Notes under the pieces: generated by a model
What the model saw: the letters and a program-made list of their open reading frames with translations, nothing else
Told to the model about the DNA's origin: nothing
Database searches by the model: none
Shown here: positions 1 through 8,609 of the stretch, one piece after another
How positions within the stretch are numbered: position 1 is the first letter of the stretch
Layout of the letters: each line of letters begins with the position of its first letter
Translations under genes and position numbers: made by a program
DNA from: Caldicellulosiruptor saccharolyticus DSM 8903
Lineage (GTDB): Bacteria > Bacillota > Thermoanaerobacteria > Caldicellulosiruptorales > Caldicellulosiruptoraceae
Direction of reading: 5' to 3'
Length of the DNA: 64,000 bases
NCBI RefSeq assembly: GCF_000016545.1
Contig: NC_009437.1
Span: forward strand, 2,568,501-2,632,500

Positions 1-624
1 GAAAGATTGTGTTTAATTGTTAATATTCTCGGTGTGTTTGCTTTTATGTCACCATATGAAAGAAAGAGCAGAAGCAAAGGAATGTATGGTTCATGTATAG
101 CAGTTTTTAGAAAAGACTACGAAAAGGTTGGCGGGCACAAACGTATATGTAGCATAGTAACAGATGATTTAAGTCTTGGCAAGCTATTTTGCGCAAATGG
201 TATAAGAGTTGAAAATTTTTTAGGATACGATACTGTAGCATTCAGAATGTACCCAAATGGAATGAAAAGCCAGCTTGAAGGAATTGCAAAGAGTGCGGCA
301 TTGAGCATGCAGCTTTTAAATACAAAGACAGTCTTTTTAATTGCTCTGTGGGCTTTTGGACTTGTCTTAACAGGTTTCTTAACACCCATTTTGCTGTACA
401 TTCATCATCCTTTAGCAACTAAATTTTTGATAGGCTATATTCTTTATGTTTTTCAGATATTATACCTTCAAATATATATAGGTAATTTTGGCATTGTACT
501 TCCCATACTGTACTTTATTCCTACTGCGTATTTTTTATTAATGCTTTTGTACTCTTTTTATCAAGTAAAGTTTATTAGAAGTGTTTACTGGAAAGGAAGA
601 CAAATTAAAGTAGGGGGTAAATGA
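1..624 (+). CDS. Family 2 glycosyltransferase, C-terminal part (5' truncated by window)
   Basis: The frame is open to the left edge, so only the C-terminal ~207 residues are present. The visible part has the late GT2 block (G-S-C-I-A-V-F-R then V-G-G-H and T-D-D-L-S-L-G), which in the family follows the nucleotide-sugar site and contributes the acidic catalytic motif. Three hydrophobic segments follow (about residues 110-134, 141-159 and 165-187), typical of membrane-anchored processive-type GT2 enzymes that glycosylate lipids or make surface polymers. It overlaps the next gene by 4 nt (ATGA), so the two are translationally coupled. Next to a PlsY-like acyltransferase, a role in glycolipid or envelope synthesis is inferred. 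The exact acceptor cannot be read from the sequence. Confidence 0.75.
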   Translation, partial: ERLCLIVNILGVFAFMSPYERKSRSKGMYGSCIAVFRKDYEKVGGHKRICSIVTDDLSLGKLFCANGIRVENFLGYDTVAFRMYPNGMKSQLEGIAKSAALSMQLLNTKTVFLIALWAFGLVLTGFLTPILLYIHHPLATKFLIGYILYVFQILYLQIYIGNFGIVLPILYFIPTAYFLLMLLYSFYQVKFIRSVYWKGRQIKVGGK

Positions 625-1253
625 AAATGCTTGCTGCAATCACTCTTTTGGAATTTTTCTGCGGGTCGCTGATGTTCTCCTACTGGCTTGGAAAGCTTGT
701 TAAAAAGGATATAACAGCAGTTGGCGACGGAAATCCAGGAGCTTTTAACCTAATTCAGGCAGCTGGAGTTAAAATTGGGCTTTTGGGAGTATTCCTCGAT
801 TTTGCAAAAGGTTATTTTCCTCTTGTTTATTTTGTTGAAAAGGGATACCTGCCAAAGTCATACATTATCCCTGCTGCAATTGCACCTATCTTGGGACATG
901 CATTTTCGCCTTTTTTGAGATTTAAAGGAGGAAAATCCATTGCAACTACATTTGGAGTGTGGAGTGCAACAACCAAGTTTAGAGTGTCTTTTTTCTATGC
1001 AATTGTTTTAGCACTTCTTTTTGTAATCGCAAAAAAGCTAAAGCACGGCGGCTCTACCACAACCGAAGAAGACGCTTTCATGGTTGTGTTAGGATTTTTG
1101 ATTGTAGGTGTTTACCTTTATCTTCTTGATTTTTCTGCATACCTTTTGACACTTTGGTTTTTAAATTTGCTTGTTATGGTCTATAAGAATAAAGAAAAGC
1201 TCTCAACATTCTACTCTGCTATTACAAACAAAGAGCATGAATTGAAGAAATAA
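621..1253 (+). CDS. PlsY-like glycerol-3-phosphate acyltransferase family membrane protein
   Basis: A 210-residue protein with five to six hydrophobic segments. It carries PlsY-type motifs: S-x-x-x-G near residue 20-24, the G-N-P-G-A-F-N phosphate-binding loop near 38-44, and a G-H-x-F-x-P-F-L-x-F-x-G-G-K block near 92-105. PlsY enzymes acylate glycerol-3-phosphate from acyl-phosphate at the inner membrane face. The protein departs from canonical PlsY in its C-terminal half (K-L-K-H-G-G-S-T-T-T loop), so it may be a paralogue acting on another acceptor together with the upstream glycosyltransferase, whose stop codon it overlaps. General family is secure; the substrate is not. Confidence 0.8.
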   Translation: MKMLAAITLLEFFCGSLMFSYWLGKLVKKDITAVGDGNPGAFNLIQAAGVKIGLLGVFLDFAKGYFPLVYFVEKGYLPKSYIIPAAIAPILGHAFSPFLRFKGGKSIATTFGVWSATTKFRVSFFYAIVLALLFVIAKKLKHGGSTTTEEDAFMVVLGFLIVGVYLYLLDFSAYLLTLWFLNLLVMVYKNKEKLSTFYSAITNKEHELKK

Positions 1254-1324
1254 ACTATTAATAGCCAATTGTTCAACATTTAGTAACTTTTCCTCTGAAA
1301 ATGTTTTATATTCTAAACAACGAC

Positions 1325-1352
1325 TTTGTTTTTGTAAATAATAAGGTATAAT
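1325..1352 (+). promoter_or_regulatory. Candidate promoter for the GH13 gene
   Basis: A TATAAT box at 1347-1352 is preceded by GG and, 16 nt upstream, by a weak -35 (TTTGTT, 1325-1330). It lies about 50 nt before the chosen start of the glucosidase gene. The -35 match is poor, so only the -10 is convincing. Confidence 0.35.
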
Positions 1353-1401
1353 TTTAAATAAGAGAATTCAACAGATGCAAAGAAAGGAGAAAAGCAAACG
1401 T

Positions 1402-3072
1402 ATGCATAAAAAATGGTGGAAAGAAGTTGTTGTTTATCAAATCTACCCGAGAAGCTTTTATGACTCAAACGGTGATGGAATTGGGGATTTGCCAGGAATT
1501 ATCCAGAAGCTTGACTATTTAAAAGAGCTTGGGGTTAATGTAATCTGGTTAAATCCAATTTATAAATCTCCAAATGCCGACAATGGATATGACATTAGTA
1601 GCTATTATGATATTATGGATGAATTTGGAACAATGGAAGACTTCGACAAGCTTTTGCAAGAGGCTCATAAACGCGGAATAAAAATTGTGATGGATTTAGT
1701 AGTAAATCACACCTCTGATGAACACAAATGGTTTTTAGAGTCCAGAAAATCAAAAGACAATCCTTACAGAGATTTTTATTTCTGGCGACCTGGCAAAAAT
1801 GGAGGGCCACCTAATAACTGGACATCCTTTTTCAGTGGTCCTGCTTGGGAATACGATGAGCTGACAGGAGAATATTATCTTCACCTTTTTGCTGTAAAGC
1901 AACCAGACCTTAATTGGGACAATCCAAAAGTCAGACAAGAAATTTACAAAATGATGAAGTGGTGGCTTGACAAGGGCATAGACGGTTTTAGAATGGATGT
2001 AATAAACCTCATTTCAAAAGTTGAAGGGCTGCCAGATGATAAAGAAGGTGAAAAGCAAGGAGGTCTAATTGGCTTTAGATATTATGCCAACGGTCCAAGA
2101 GTGCATGAATATCTTCAGGAAATGAACAGAGAAGTTCTTAGCAAATATGATATCATGACAGTTGGCGAAACCCCATTTGTCACACCCGAAATTGCAAAGC
2201 TATATGTGGAGTATGACAGAAATGAGCTTAATATGCTCTTTCATTTTGAACATATGGATATGGACTGCAGCGGCAGCAAGTGGAATATAAAACCTTGGAA
2301 ACTCACTGATTTGAAAAAGATAATGTACAAGTGGTACTTAGCTTTAAAAGACAAGGGCTGGAATTCACTTTACCTTAACAACCATGACCAGCCAAGGATG
2401 GTCTCACGCTTTGGAAACGACAAAGAGTACAGGGTTGAGTCTGCAAAGCTTTTAGCAACCCTGCTTCACACATGGCAGGGAACTCCTTATATTTACCAGG
2501 GCGAAGAGATTGGTATGACAAACTGCAAGTTTGAAAGTATTGATGAGTTCAGAGACATTGAAACACTCAACTGGTACAAAGAGATGAAAAAGCTTGGAAA
2601 ATCAGATGAAGAGCTTTTAGAAATCTTAAACAAGAGAAGCAGAGACCATGCACGAACACCAATGCAGTGGGATGATTCTGAAAACGCAGGGTTTACTAAA
2701 GGCACACCGTGGATAAAGGTAAATCCAAATTATAAGGAAATAAATGTTAAAAAAGCTTTAGAAGATAAAAACTCTGTTTTCTATTACTACAAGAAATTGA
2801 TTGAATTTAGAAAAAGGCACCCTGTCATTGTATATGGTGATATACAGATGCTTTATGAAAATGATGAAAAGATTTTTGCATATACAAGAAATTATGAAGA
2901 TGAGAGGCTTCTTGTTGTCATGAACTTTTCTGAAGAAGAAAGTGAGTTTTTAGCACCAAAAGAAATATTTACTCAAAAACCTGAGCTTTTGATTAGTAAC
3001 TATGAAATAGATGATAATATTCAAGAAAAAATTGTTTTAAAACCCTATGAAGCAAGGGTATATAAAATATAA
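1402..3072 (+). CDS. GH13 alpha-glucosidase / oligo-1,6-glucosidase
   Basis: A 556-residue cytoplasmic glycoside hydrolase of family 13 (oligo-1,6-glucosidase/alpha-glucosidase type), cleaving alpha-glucosidic bonds at the non-reducing ends of short malto- or isomalto-oligosaccharides. Visible signatures are Y-Q-I-Y-P-R-S-F near the N-terminus, D-L-V-V-N-H-T-S, the catalytic nucleophile Asp199 in G-F-R-M-D-V, the acid/base Glu256 in V-G-E-T-P, and the transition-state Asp329 in N-N-H-D-Q-P-R. Q-P-D-L-N-W-D-N-P is characteristic of this subfamily. There is no signal peptide. An in-frame ATG exists at 1375, but AAAGGAG sits at the right distance before 1402, so that start is preferred. The gene is followed by a clear terminator and is probably monocistronic. 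Substrate preference between alpha-1,4 and alpha-1,6 links cannot be decided here. Confidence 0.9.
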   Translation: MHKKWWKEVVVYQIYPRSFYDSNGDGIGDLPGIIQKLDYLKELGVNVIWLNPIYKSPNADNGYDISSYYDIMDEFGTMEDFDKLLQEAHKRGIKIVMDLVVNHTSDEHKWFLESRKSKDNPYRDFYFWRPGKNGGPPNNWTSFFSGPAWEYDELTGEYYLHLFAVKQPDLNWDNPKVRQEIYKMMKWWLDKGIDGFRMDVINLISKVEGLPDDKEGEKQGGLIGFRYYANGPRVHEYLQEMNREVLSKYDIMTVGETPFVTPEIAKLYVEYDRNELNMLFHFEHMDMDCSGSKWNIKPWKLTDLKKIMYKWYLALKDKGWNSLYLNNHDQPRMVSRFGNDKEYRVESAKLLATLLHTWQGTPYIYQGEEIGMTNCKFESIDEFRDIETLNWYKEMKKLGKSDEELLEILNKRSRDHARTPMQWDDSENAGFTKGTPWIKVNPNYKEINVKKALEDKNSVFYYYKKLIEFRKRHPVIVYGDIQMLYENDEKIFAYTRNYEDERLLVVMNFSEEESEFLAPKEIFTQKPELLISNYEIDDNIQEKIVLKPYEARVYKI

Positions 3073-3089
3073 AAGGGCGACTTTAAAAG

Positions 3090-3142
3090 GAGGGCTGTTT
3101 GAAAAGGTAAAAAAAGATTGAAACAACAGCCCTCTTTACTTT
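3090..3142 (+). terminator. Rho-independent terminator after the GH13 gene
   Basis: GAGGGCTGTT (3090-3099) pairs perfectly with AACAGCCCTC (3125-3134), followed by a T-rich tract. Confidence 0.85.
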
Positions 3143-3158
3143 TTATAAAAAATTTTTC

Positions 3159-3207
3159 TTGACAAATTTCAATGTTGTAAATATAATAAAATTGTAATAA
3201 GTACAAT
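3159..3207 (+). promoter_or_regulatory. Promoter with overlapping palindromic operator for the Fur-family gene
   Basis: A consensus promoter, TTGACA (3159-3164), 17-nt spacer, TATAAT (3182-3187). Immediately downstream, over the expected start point, is the inverted repeat ATTGTA-N5-TACAAT (3191-3207). Fur/PerR family regulators commonly bind AT-rich palindromes overlapping their own promoter, so autoregulation is inferred. Confidence 0.75.
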
Positions 3208-3247
3208 CTAAAATTAAATCTACAAGGGGGAAGTAAAAATTTCTGAT

Positions 3248-3658
3248 TTGGCTTTTTTAAAAAGCAAGCTATTACAAAAGGGAATAAAACCATCGCTGAT
3301 AAGGCTTAAGGTTTACGAATACTTGGTAAACCACAAAACTCACCCAACAGCTGATGAGATTTACAACAGTTTGCTTCTTGAGATTCCTACACTTTCAAAA
3401 ACATCTGTGTACAACACTTTAAGTTTATTTGTAGAAAAAGGACTTGTACAGATAATTACAATTGAAGAAAATATTGTACGCTTTGATGCTGATACATCAG
3501 TGCATGGTCATTTTCAATGCAAAAGCTGTGGCAAAATTTATGACTTTTTAGTAAAACCAGATTCTATTCAATCTTCTCTTTCTTCTGAATTTGTTGTTGA
3601 TGAGATTTACGTCTACTATAAGGGCACCTGCCCTTATTGTAAGAATAAAAACAATTAA
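3248..3658 (+). CDS. Fur family transcriptional regulator, PerR-like
   Basis: A 136-residue winged-helix metalloregulator of the Fur superfamily. The N-terminal half carries the HTH (about residues 33-60: H-P-T-A-D-E-I-Y followed by S-K-T-S-V-Y-N-T-L). The C-terminal half has the two structural-zinc Cys pairs (C-x-x-C near 92-95 and C-P-Y-C near 129-132) and H-G-H before the first pair, a sensor-site position. Sequence and the rubrerythrin neighbour favour a PerR-type peroxide regulator over an iron-uptake Fur. No AUG is available: the first usual codon is TTG at 3248, 15 nt after GGGGGAAG, while an ATT at 3239 is better spaced, so the true start may be a rare ATT. It probably represses itself and the rubrerythrin gene 23 nt downstream. 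Confidence 0.8.
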   Translation: MAFLKSKLLQKGIKPSLIRLKVYEYLVNHKTHPTADEIYNSLLLEIPTLSKTSVYNTLSLFVEKGLVQIITIEENIVRFDADTSVHGHFQCKSCGKIYDFLVKPDSIQSSLSSEFVVDEIYVYYKGTCPYCKNKNN

Positions 3659-3681
3659 ATTTTGGGAGGTTGAGTTTTGAA

Positions 3682-4218
3682 ATGAAAGATTTGAAAGGAA
3701 CGCAGACAGAAAAGAACTTATGGGCAGCATTTGCTGGTGAGTCTCAGGCAAGAAACAAATATACTTACTTTGCATCACAGGCAAGAAAAGAAGGCTACGA
3801 GCAGATCGCAGCAATCTTTGAAGAGACAGCTGAAAATGAAAAGGAACATGCAAAGCTATTTTTCAAGTTCTTAAACGGAATTGGTAACACTCAAGAAAAC
3901 CTCAAAGCTGCTGCAGAAGGCGAACATTACGAATGGGCAGAGATGTACAAAGAGTTTGCAAGAGTTGCAAGGGAAGAAGGTTTTGATGAGATAGCAACTG
4001 CATTTGAGTTTGTTGCAAAGGTTGAGGAAAAACATGAGGAAAGATACAGAAAGCTTCTTGAAAATGTTGAAAACGGCAAAGTATTTGTAAAAGATGATGT
4101 TGTTGTTTGGAAGTGCAGAAACTGCGGCTATGTACATGTTGGCAAAGAAGCTCCAAAGGTATGCCCAACCTGCAAACATCCACAGTCATTTTTTGAAATT
4201 AGAGCTGAGAATTATTAA
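3682..4218 (+). CDS. rbr: Rubrerythrin
   Basis: A 178-residue non-haem iron peroxidase that reduces hydrogen peroxide to water in anaerobes, taking electrons through its rubredoxin domain. The N-terminal ferritin-like four-helix domain shows the di-iron ligands in the family pattern (Glu in [20 protein letters not shown]). The C-terminal rubredoxin-like domain has C-R-N-C and C-P-T-C (about residues 140-162). An upstream TTG at 3670 abuts the Shine-Dalgarno GGGAGG, so ATG 3682, 12 nt after it, is chosen. It sits in the same transcription unit as the PerR-like regulator and ends at a strong terminator. Confidence 0.93.
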   Translation: MKDLKGTQTEKNLWAAFAGESQARNKYTYFASQARKEGYEQIAAIFEETAENEKEHAKLFFKFLNGIGNTQENLKAAAEGEHYEWAEMYKEFARVAREEGFDEIATAFEFVAKVEEKHEERYRKLLENVENGKVFVKDDVVVWKCRNCGYVHVGKEAPKVCPTCKHPQSFFEIRAENY

Positions 4219-4245
4219 TGATAAGTAGTTGACAAAATTAATAAA

Positions 4246-4290
4246 TAGGCTGTCGCAGTAAAAATGTGCGACAGCCTAAAATTTTGTAGA
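4246..4290. terminator. Bidirectional terminator between rubrerythrin and the SHOCT gene
   Basis: A 12-bp perfect stem (TAGGCTGTCGCA at 4246-4257 with its complement at 4267-4278) lies between convergent genes and has T-rich flanks. Confidence 0.8.
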
Positions 4291-4306
4291 TTTTTGTCAT
4301 TGTTTG

Positions 4307-4582
4307 CTATCTGTTTAAAATTATCTTTTTCTTTCTTTCATACTCTTCTTCAGATATCTCGCCATTTGCAAACTTTATATTTAAAATTCGCAATGCTTCA
4401 TCATCTGCCTCTGATTTTGACAAAGTATCTCTTTTAGTCTGCAAATATATGTGGCTTAATTTGTTGACAACATAAATGATCAAAGCAACTAAGACAATTA
4501 GAAATAGTATACCCATTATCCATCCTCCAATCATGTGAAATCCCCAAAGGCCGTCAAAATCTCTATAGAAATGCCCCATCAT
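4307..4582 (-). CDS. Small membrane protein with C-terminal SHOCT domain
   Basis: A 91-residue protein. A single transmembrane helix (about residues 20-40, I-L-F-L-I-V-L-V-A-L-I) is followed by a charged linker and a C-terminal SHOCT (short C-terminal) motif, A-L-R-I-L-N-I-K-F-A-N-G-E-I-S-E-E-E-Y. SHOCT is thought to mediate oligomerisation or protein contacts; its role here is unknown. The longest frame starts at a GTG inside the ribosome binding site AAAGGAG, so ATG 4582 was preferred. The N-terminus is rich in His, Met and Trp, which could suggest metal binding, but this is only compositional. Confidence 0.75.
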   Translation of the reverse strand: MMGHFYRDFDGLWGFHMIGGWIMGILFLIVLVALIIYVVNKLSHIYLQTKRDTLSKSEADDEALRILNIKFANGEISEEEYERKKKIILNR

Positions 4583-4758
4583 GTGATTTTCATCTCCTTT
4601 CACAATTTAGTTTTTTGATTTTAATATTATAATACCCCTTTAAAATGAAGAAAGTATGATTAAATTGTAAAGAAGGTGTAAAGAGATTTTTTGAAATTTA
4701 ATAAATCAAATGACTTAGAGAGATATTCCACGGTTTTATTTGTTATTTCAAAAATTTC

Positions 4759-4787
4759 TTGACAGTTTAACTTCTATTGTATATACT
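4759..4787 (+). promoter_or_regulatory. Promoter of the following secreted-protein gene
   Basis: TTGACA (4759-4764), 17-nt spacer, TATACT (4782-4787). The predicted start of transcription is near 4794, so the in-frame ATG at 4794 cannot be the translation start; this supports TTG 4836. Confidence 0.75.
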
Positions 4788-4835
4788 TGACATATGCACA
4801 ATTTTTTAATCAAAATCTGCGAGGGGGTAAATGTT

Positions 4836-5984
4836 TTGAAAAGGAAAACCTTATTAAACGTAAGTATTGTATTTGTCTTGCTTTTGAGTTTACTTCTAAG
4901 CTGCGTCGCATATTCTCAAACGGTCTCTACTCCTCTTTTAAAAGCGGGCTTAGCTTATGCTCAGGCTCAGAGTAGTAAAACTATTGATGAAGAGTTCAGA
5001 ATTGATTTGAGGTATTCTGCAGGAAACAATGCAACAGAAAATAGCAAAAAGTTAGAAGAATTTTTCAAAAAGATGCACATCAAAGGCAGGGTTGTTTCAG
5101 ATGTCTCAAAATACGAAAGCAGTATGCAAATTACTCTTTATTACAATAATAAAGAACTCTTAAAAGGTTCAATTTATGTTAACAAAGAGTACGTTGCATA
5201 CAACTTTCCACAAGTTTATTCAAAGCCACTTTATGTGAAGCTAAGCGATGCATATGCCAATATGCCTGTACAGATTGATGTAAACAAGTATATAAAACTT
5301 TTTGATATTCAAAACAATCCTCAGCTTCAAGCTCTTCTTGCAAGCTATGCAGATGTTGTTTTACCAAAATTTGCATCTTGTGCAAAGCTATCTAACCAAA
5401 AAGTTGAGCTTAAATTTAGCAATGGCAAAAAAGAAGTCTGTGATGAGATTATTTTCGAATTTAACAAAAACTCTTCACTTGATCTTTTAAAAGCCATTTT
5501 GACAAAAGCTGCTGATGACAAGGCAACAAAAGAGTTTGTTTTAAACGTTGCAAAGACAATACTTGAAGATTCACAAGCCATCCTAAATGCTCAGCAGTTA
5601 AATAAAACTACTACCTTAAACATTGACGAAATAATGAAGCAAGCTGAAGCTAATTATTCACAGTCAATAAAAGAGGTTGTTTACCAATTAGATAAAATGA
5701 GTCCACAAATTCCTCCATTTACTCTGCAGTATAGAATGATGGTTGACAGCAAAAACAATTTTAAAGGTGAAAGGTTGTATTTCTACTTAAAAGATTCTAA
5801 CAATTTAAAGGTAATGTTTGATTTAAAAGGTGTTATCAATTCCCTAAATCAACCAGTTAATATAACAAAGATTGATATATCGAAGGGTGTAGATATAAGC
5901 AAGCTTTCAGACAAAGATTTTGAAACAATGATGAAAAACGTTGAAAATATACTCAAAATGGCTGGAATTTCTATTACTAAATAA
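4836..5984 (+). CDS. Secreted protein or lipoprotein of unknown function
   Basis: A 382-residue protein that I do not recognise. It begins with a classic export signal (K-R-K, a ~20-residue hydrophobic core rich in Leu, then L-L-S-C and A-Y-S-Q); the L-L-S-C could be a weak lipobox. The mature part is mixed alpha/beta, soluble and without cysteines in conserved pairs. The start is TTG 4836, 8 nt after GAGGGGG, because the longer frame would begin on the transcription start point. It has its own promoter and terminator and so is monocistronic. Whether it is lipid-anchored or free cannot be decided. Confidence 0.7.
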   Translation: MKRKTLLNVSIVFVLLLSLLLSCVAYSQTVSTPLLKAGLAYAQAQSSKTIDEEFRIDLRYSAGNNATENSKKLEEFFKKMHIKGRVVSDVSKYESSMQITLYYNNKELLKGSIYVNKEYVAYNFPQVYSKPLYVKLSDAYANMPVQIDVNKYIKLFDIQNNPQLQALLASYADVVLPKFASCAKLSNQKVELKFSNGKKEVCDEIIFEFNKNSSLDLLKAILTKAADDKATKEFVLNVAKTILEDSQAILNAQQLNKTTTLNIDEIMKQAEANYSQSIKEVVYQLDKMSPQIPPFTLQYRMMVDSKNNFKGERLYFYLKDSNNLKVMFDLKGVINSLNQPVNITKIDISKGVDISKLSDKDFETMMKNVENILKMAGISITK

Positions 5985-6007
5985 CATCTTTTAAGACTTT
6001 AAAACTT

Positions 6008-6052
6008 AAAGAGGAGTTATTCTAAGATGTAATAACTCCTCTTTATTTTTAT
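6008..6052 (+). terminator. Terminator after the secreted-protein gene
   Basis: A 14-bp perfect stem (AAAGAGGAGTTATT at 6008-6021 with 6031-6044) followed by T-rich sequence. It lies between convergent genes and may work both ways. Confidence 0.85.
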
Positions 6053-6055
6053 TTT

Positions 6056-6853
6056 TTAATTTTTTATTTCTGATTTTCTCCTGAAAAAATATCTCATTGG
6101 CGCGTACATTAAGATAATTCCAATTACTAACATAAATATATAATACATTATTGGCAAGTAACTTTCTGTACTTTCATTTATGTTATACACCAAACTAATA
6201 AGTCCAAAAGAGTTACTAACAGCATGAAATATAATAGAGTTCCATATTGAATTTGTACAGTACAAAACAAACGCTGAAAATATTCCAGCAAAAAAAGCAT
6301 CCATTCCCTGATATAAATCAAAGTGAAACAATCCAAAAAGTAGTGCTTGAACAGTTACTGCTAAAAATATATTTATCTGATTTCTAAGCATCGTACCAAA
6401 AATTAAACCTCTGAACATTAACTCCTCAAAAAATGGTGCTGCTATCACAATTGTAAATATTACCAGCTCTGTTTTAGTGTTGTCAATAAATCTTTGCATC
6501 GAATTTTCATATTCTTCTCTGAAAGGAGTTATTATACCTTTTGAGTCTAAAATAGTATAAATAGCACTAATAACAAATGAATAAGCTGTTGCCAACACTA
6601 TTGTGAAAACAGCATCTTTAAAAGTTATTTTTCGAAAATTACATATCTCTAAAATATTTATTTTTCTTCTCTTCAGAGAAATTGTTGTAAATACTAAAAA
6701 TAACAGGAAAGTCCCGATGTAATATATAATAGGAGAAATTATGTTTTCAGATTTATCGTTGTTAAATATAAAAGTTATAACCGCCATCACAATAGTACTT
6801 AGCACTAACAATCCAATGTATTTAACCACTTCCTTTAACGTGCTTGAAATCAT
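6056..6853 (-). CDS. CPBP (CAAX/Abi) family intramembrane metalloprotease
   Basis: A 265-residue polytopic membrane protein with about seven to eight hydrophobic segments. It carries the CPBP signatures: E-E-L-M-F-R-G (motif E-E-x-x-x-R), then F-G-L-F-H-F and I-I-F-H-A-V-S-N, whose His residues complete the metal site. Family members cleave prenylated or membrane-bound peptides, and some protect producers from bacteriocins. It lies directly downstream of, and in the same direction as, the ABC exporter genes, separated by 67 nt, so a role with that exporter is possible but not shown. Confidence 0.82.
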   Translation of the reverse strand: MISSTLKEVVKYIGLLVLSTIVMAVITFIFNNDKSENIISPIIYYIGTFLLFLVFTTISLKRRKINILEICNFRKITFKDAVFTIVLATAYSFVISAIYTILDSKGIITPFREEYENSMQRFIDNTKTELVIFTIVIAAPFFEELMFRGLIFGTMLRNQINIFLAVTVQALLFGLFHFDLYQGMDAFFAGIFSAFVLYCTNSIWNSIIFHAVSNSFGLISLVYNINESTESYLPIMYYIFMLVIGIILMYAPMRYFFRRKSEIKN

Positions 6854-6920
6854 TCTTCAGCCCCTTCCTTTCTACAGTATTGATTCAACTACCACATAAC
6901 AAAAATTAATTTGAATATCT

Positions 6921-8609
6921 CTACCACCTTTTGTAAGGAATAATGGTTTTCTCATTGTTCTTTATAGTCTCTTCCCTCTCATAATCTTTCGCTATTTCAA
7001 ATCTAACAAGCCACAAAATAACATCAACTATTACTAATCCTATTAAAAAATAGAGTTTATATTTTTTAAGCCAAAAATAGTGGACAAATCCTAAGCCAGT
7101 ACCTAAAGCCATATACACCAAATACCAAAGCCCTGTACCTTTTTTGCCCTGTGTCGGCTCTTGTACTGCCCTTGAAAAAGGCATTTGCTGGGTTGCAAGT
7201 GGAAATACTAAAAGAGAAAAGAATATTAATACAAAAAACATTGTTAAATAGTCAATTATTGAATTACGTATTAAAACAAAAAGTATTATTGAAAGTATAA
7301 TGAATAGTCTTACACCTATTGTAAAGACAAAAGCTAAATACGCTCCTTTTTTAATATCAAAAGGTTTTTTTATCGGTAAAACCTGATATATCCATGCAGC
7401 GTTTTTGTTGGTTGTTCTCTGTACCATCTGAAATATCGAAATCATACCTGTTATAAAAACATACATTGAATAATAAAAGAAAAATTCTTTTGAAATAACA
7501 TCAAGGACCGATTTTTTCTGAAAAGCTTCCCTTATTACCGGCGCTATGGCAATTACCAAAAATGATGCAAGGCTTGGATATATACTGCTTTTTAAGTACC
7601 TGTCTCTTTTTAGCTGAGCTTTTGCAAATATATATGAAGCTCTTTGGACCCCATTTCTTAACAAAACATTGCTTATAAATCCCACTTTGTAGATTTTTGG
7701 TTTTACTTCAATCTCACCTGCGTTTAGTTTTACAAGATTTTTTTCTAAAATCTTGCCTGTATAAGAAACATGAAGATATACCAAAAACAGTGTAATTACT
7801 ATTGCCATAACCCCGAAAGAGAGATTCAATAAACTTCTATTGCTTCCATACAAATACTCAAATAAACTTGCAAACCATGATGTTGGTAAAATATACAGCC
7901 ACCAAGAATGTACTTTTGAAAAATTGGCTTTTACAACTGCTTCAAATATTTGCCCCGACAGCTGGTAAAAAATAGTAAAAACAACCATCAAAGTAATCTG
8001 AAAACCCACTATGACATCTCTTAGCTTTTCACCATCAAAATACACTAAAATACCTGCATATAAAAGGTTACATAAGCAGTATGAGAACAAAAGTACAAGC
8101 AGATAGATTAACAACAATAGAATGAAGAATGCCAATTTATACTTTATAGCCCCCAAAATTAAAGAAAGAAGAAATATCAAAAATGTTCTTGAAAAAAGCA
8201 TAACAAAAATAAAATATGTTTTCGCAAAAGCATATGTCTTATCATCAACCGGTTTTGTCAAAATAATATTCTTCTCTGTAATGTCTAATATAAACCACGA
8301 AAAGTCTGATATTATAGTTGAGACAACTAAAAAAAGCAAAATCATAATGTTAAGTGAAATCCTCACAAACATTGTACTGTTGATTAAAAGAAACACCGCA
8401 GGGATAAAACCTATGAAAAATTGAAGAATGATATAGAAAATCTTTGACAATTTATCTGCAACAGAAGACTTCTGCAATGTTGGCAAACTTCTTTTTGCCA
8501 CTAAAAATTTGTATCGCAAAAGGACTTTTAGTGTGGCATAATTAATACCTGTTTTTTTTATCAAAGGAGAAAACACATCTAATAATCTTATTGCAATACT
8601 ATCCTTCAT
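6921..8609 (-). CDS. ABC-2 type transporter permease (putative ABC exporter)
   Basis: A 562-residue membrane protein with about twelve hydrophobic segments in two halves separated by a polar region near residues 290-340 (E-I-E-V-K-P-K-I-Y-K). This is the layout of putative ABC exporter permeases. Its start overlaps the end of the ATPase gene (stop at 8599), which argues for a coupled transporter. ATG 8609 is preferred over an upstream GTG because AAAGGG is then well spaced. Substrate unknown; these pairs often export peptides or antibiotics. Confidence 0.78.
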   Translation of the reverse strand: MKDSIAIRLLDVFSPLIKKTGINYATLKVLLRYKFLVAKRSLPTLQKSSVADKLSKIFYIILQFFIGFIPAVFLLINSTMFVRISLNIMILLFLVVSTIISDFSWFILDITEKNIILTKPVDDKTYAFAKTYFIFVMLFSRTFLIFLLSLILGAIKYKLAFFILLLLIYLLVLLFSYCLCNLLYAGILVYFDGEKLRDVIVGFQITLMVVFTIFYQLSGQIFEAVVKANFSKVHSWWLYILPTSWFASLFEYLYGSNRSLLNLSFGVMAIVITLFLVYLHVSYTGKILEKNLVKLNAGEIEVKPKIYKVGFISNVLLRNGVQRASYIFAKAQLKRDRYLKSSIYPSLASFLVIAIAPVIREAFQKKSVLDVISKEFFFYYSMYVFITGMISIFQMVQRTTNKNAAWIYQVLPIKKPFDIKKGAYLAFVFTIGVRLFIILSIILFVLIRNSIIDYLTMFFVLIFFSLLVFPLATQQMPFSRAVQEPTQGKKGTGLWYLVYMALGTGLGFVHYFWLKKYKLYFLIGLVIVDVILWLVRFEIAKDYEREETIKNNEKTIIPYKRW

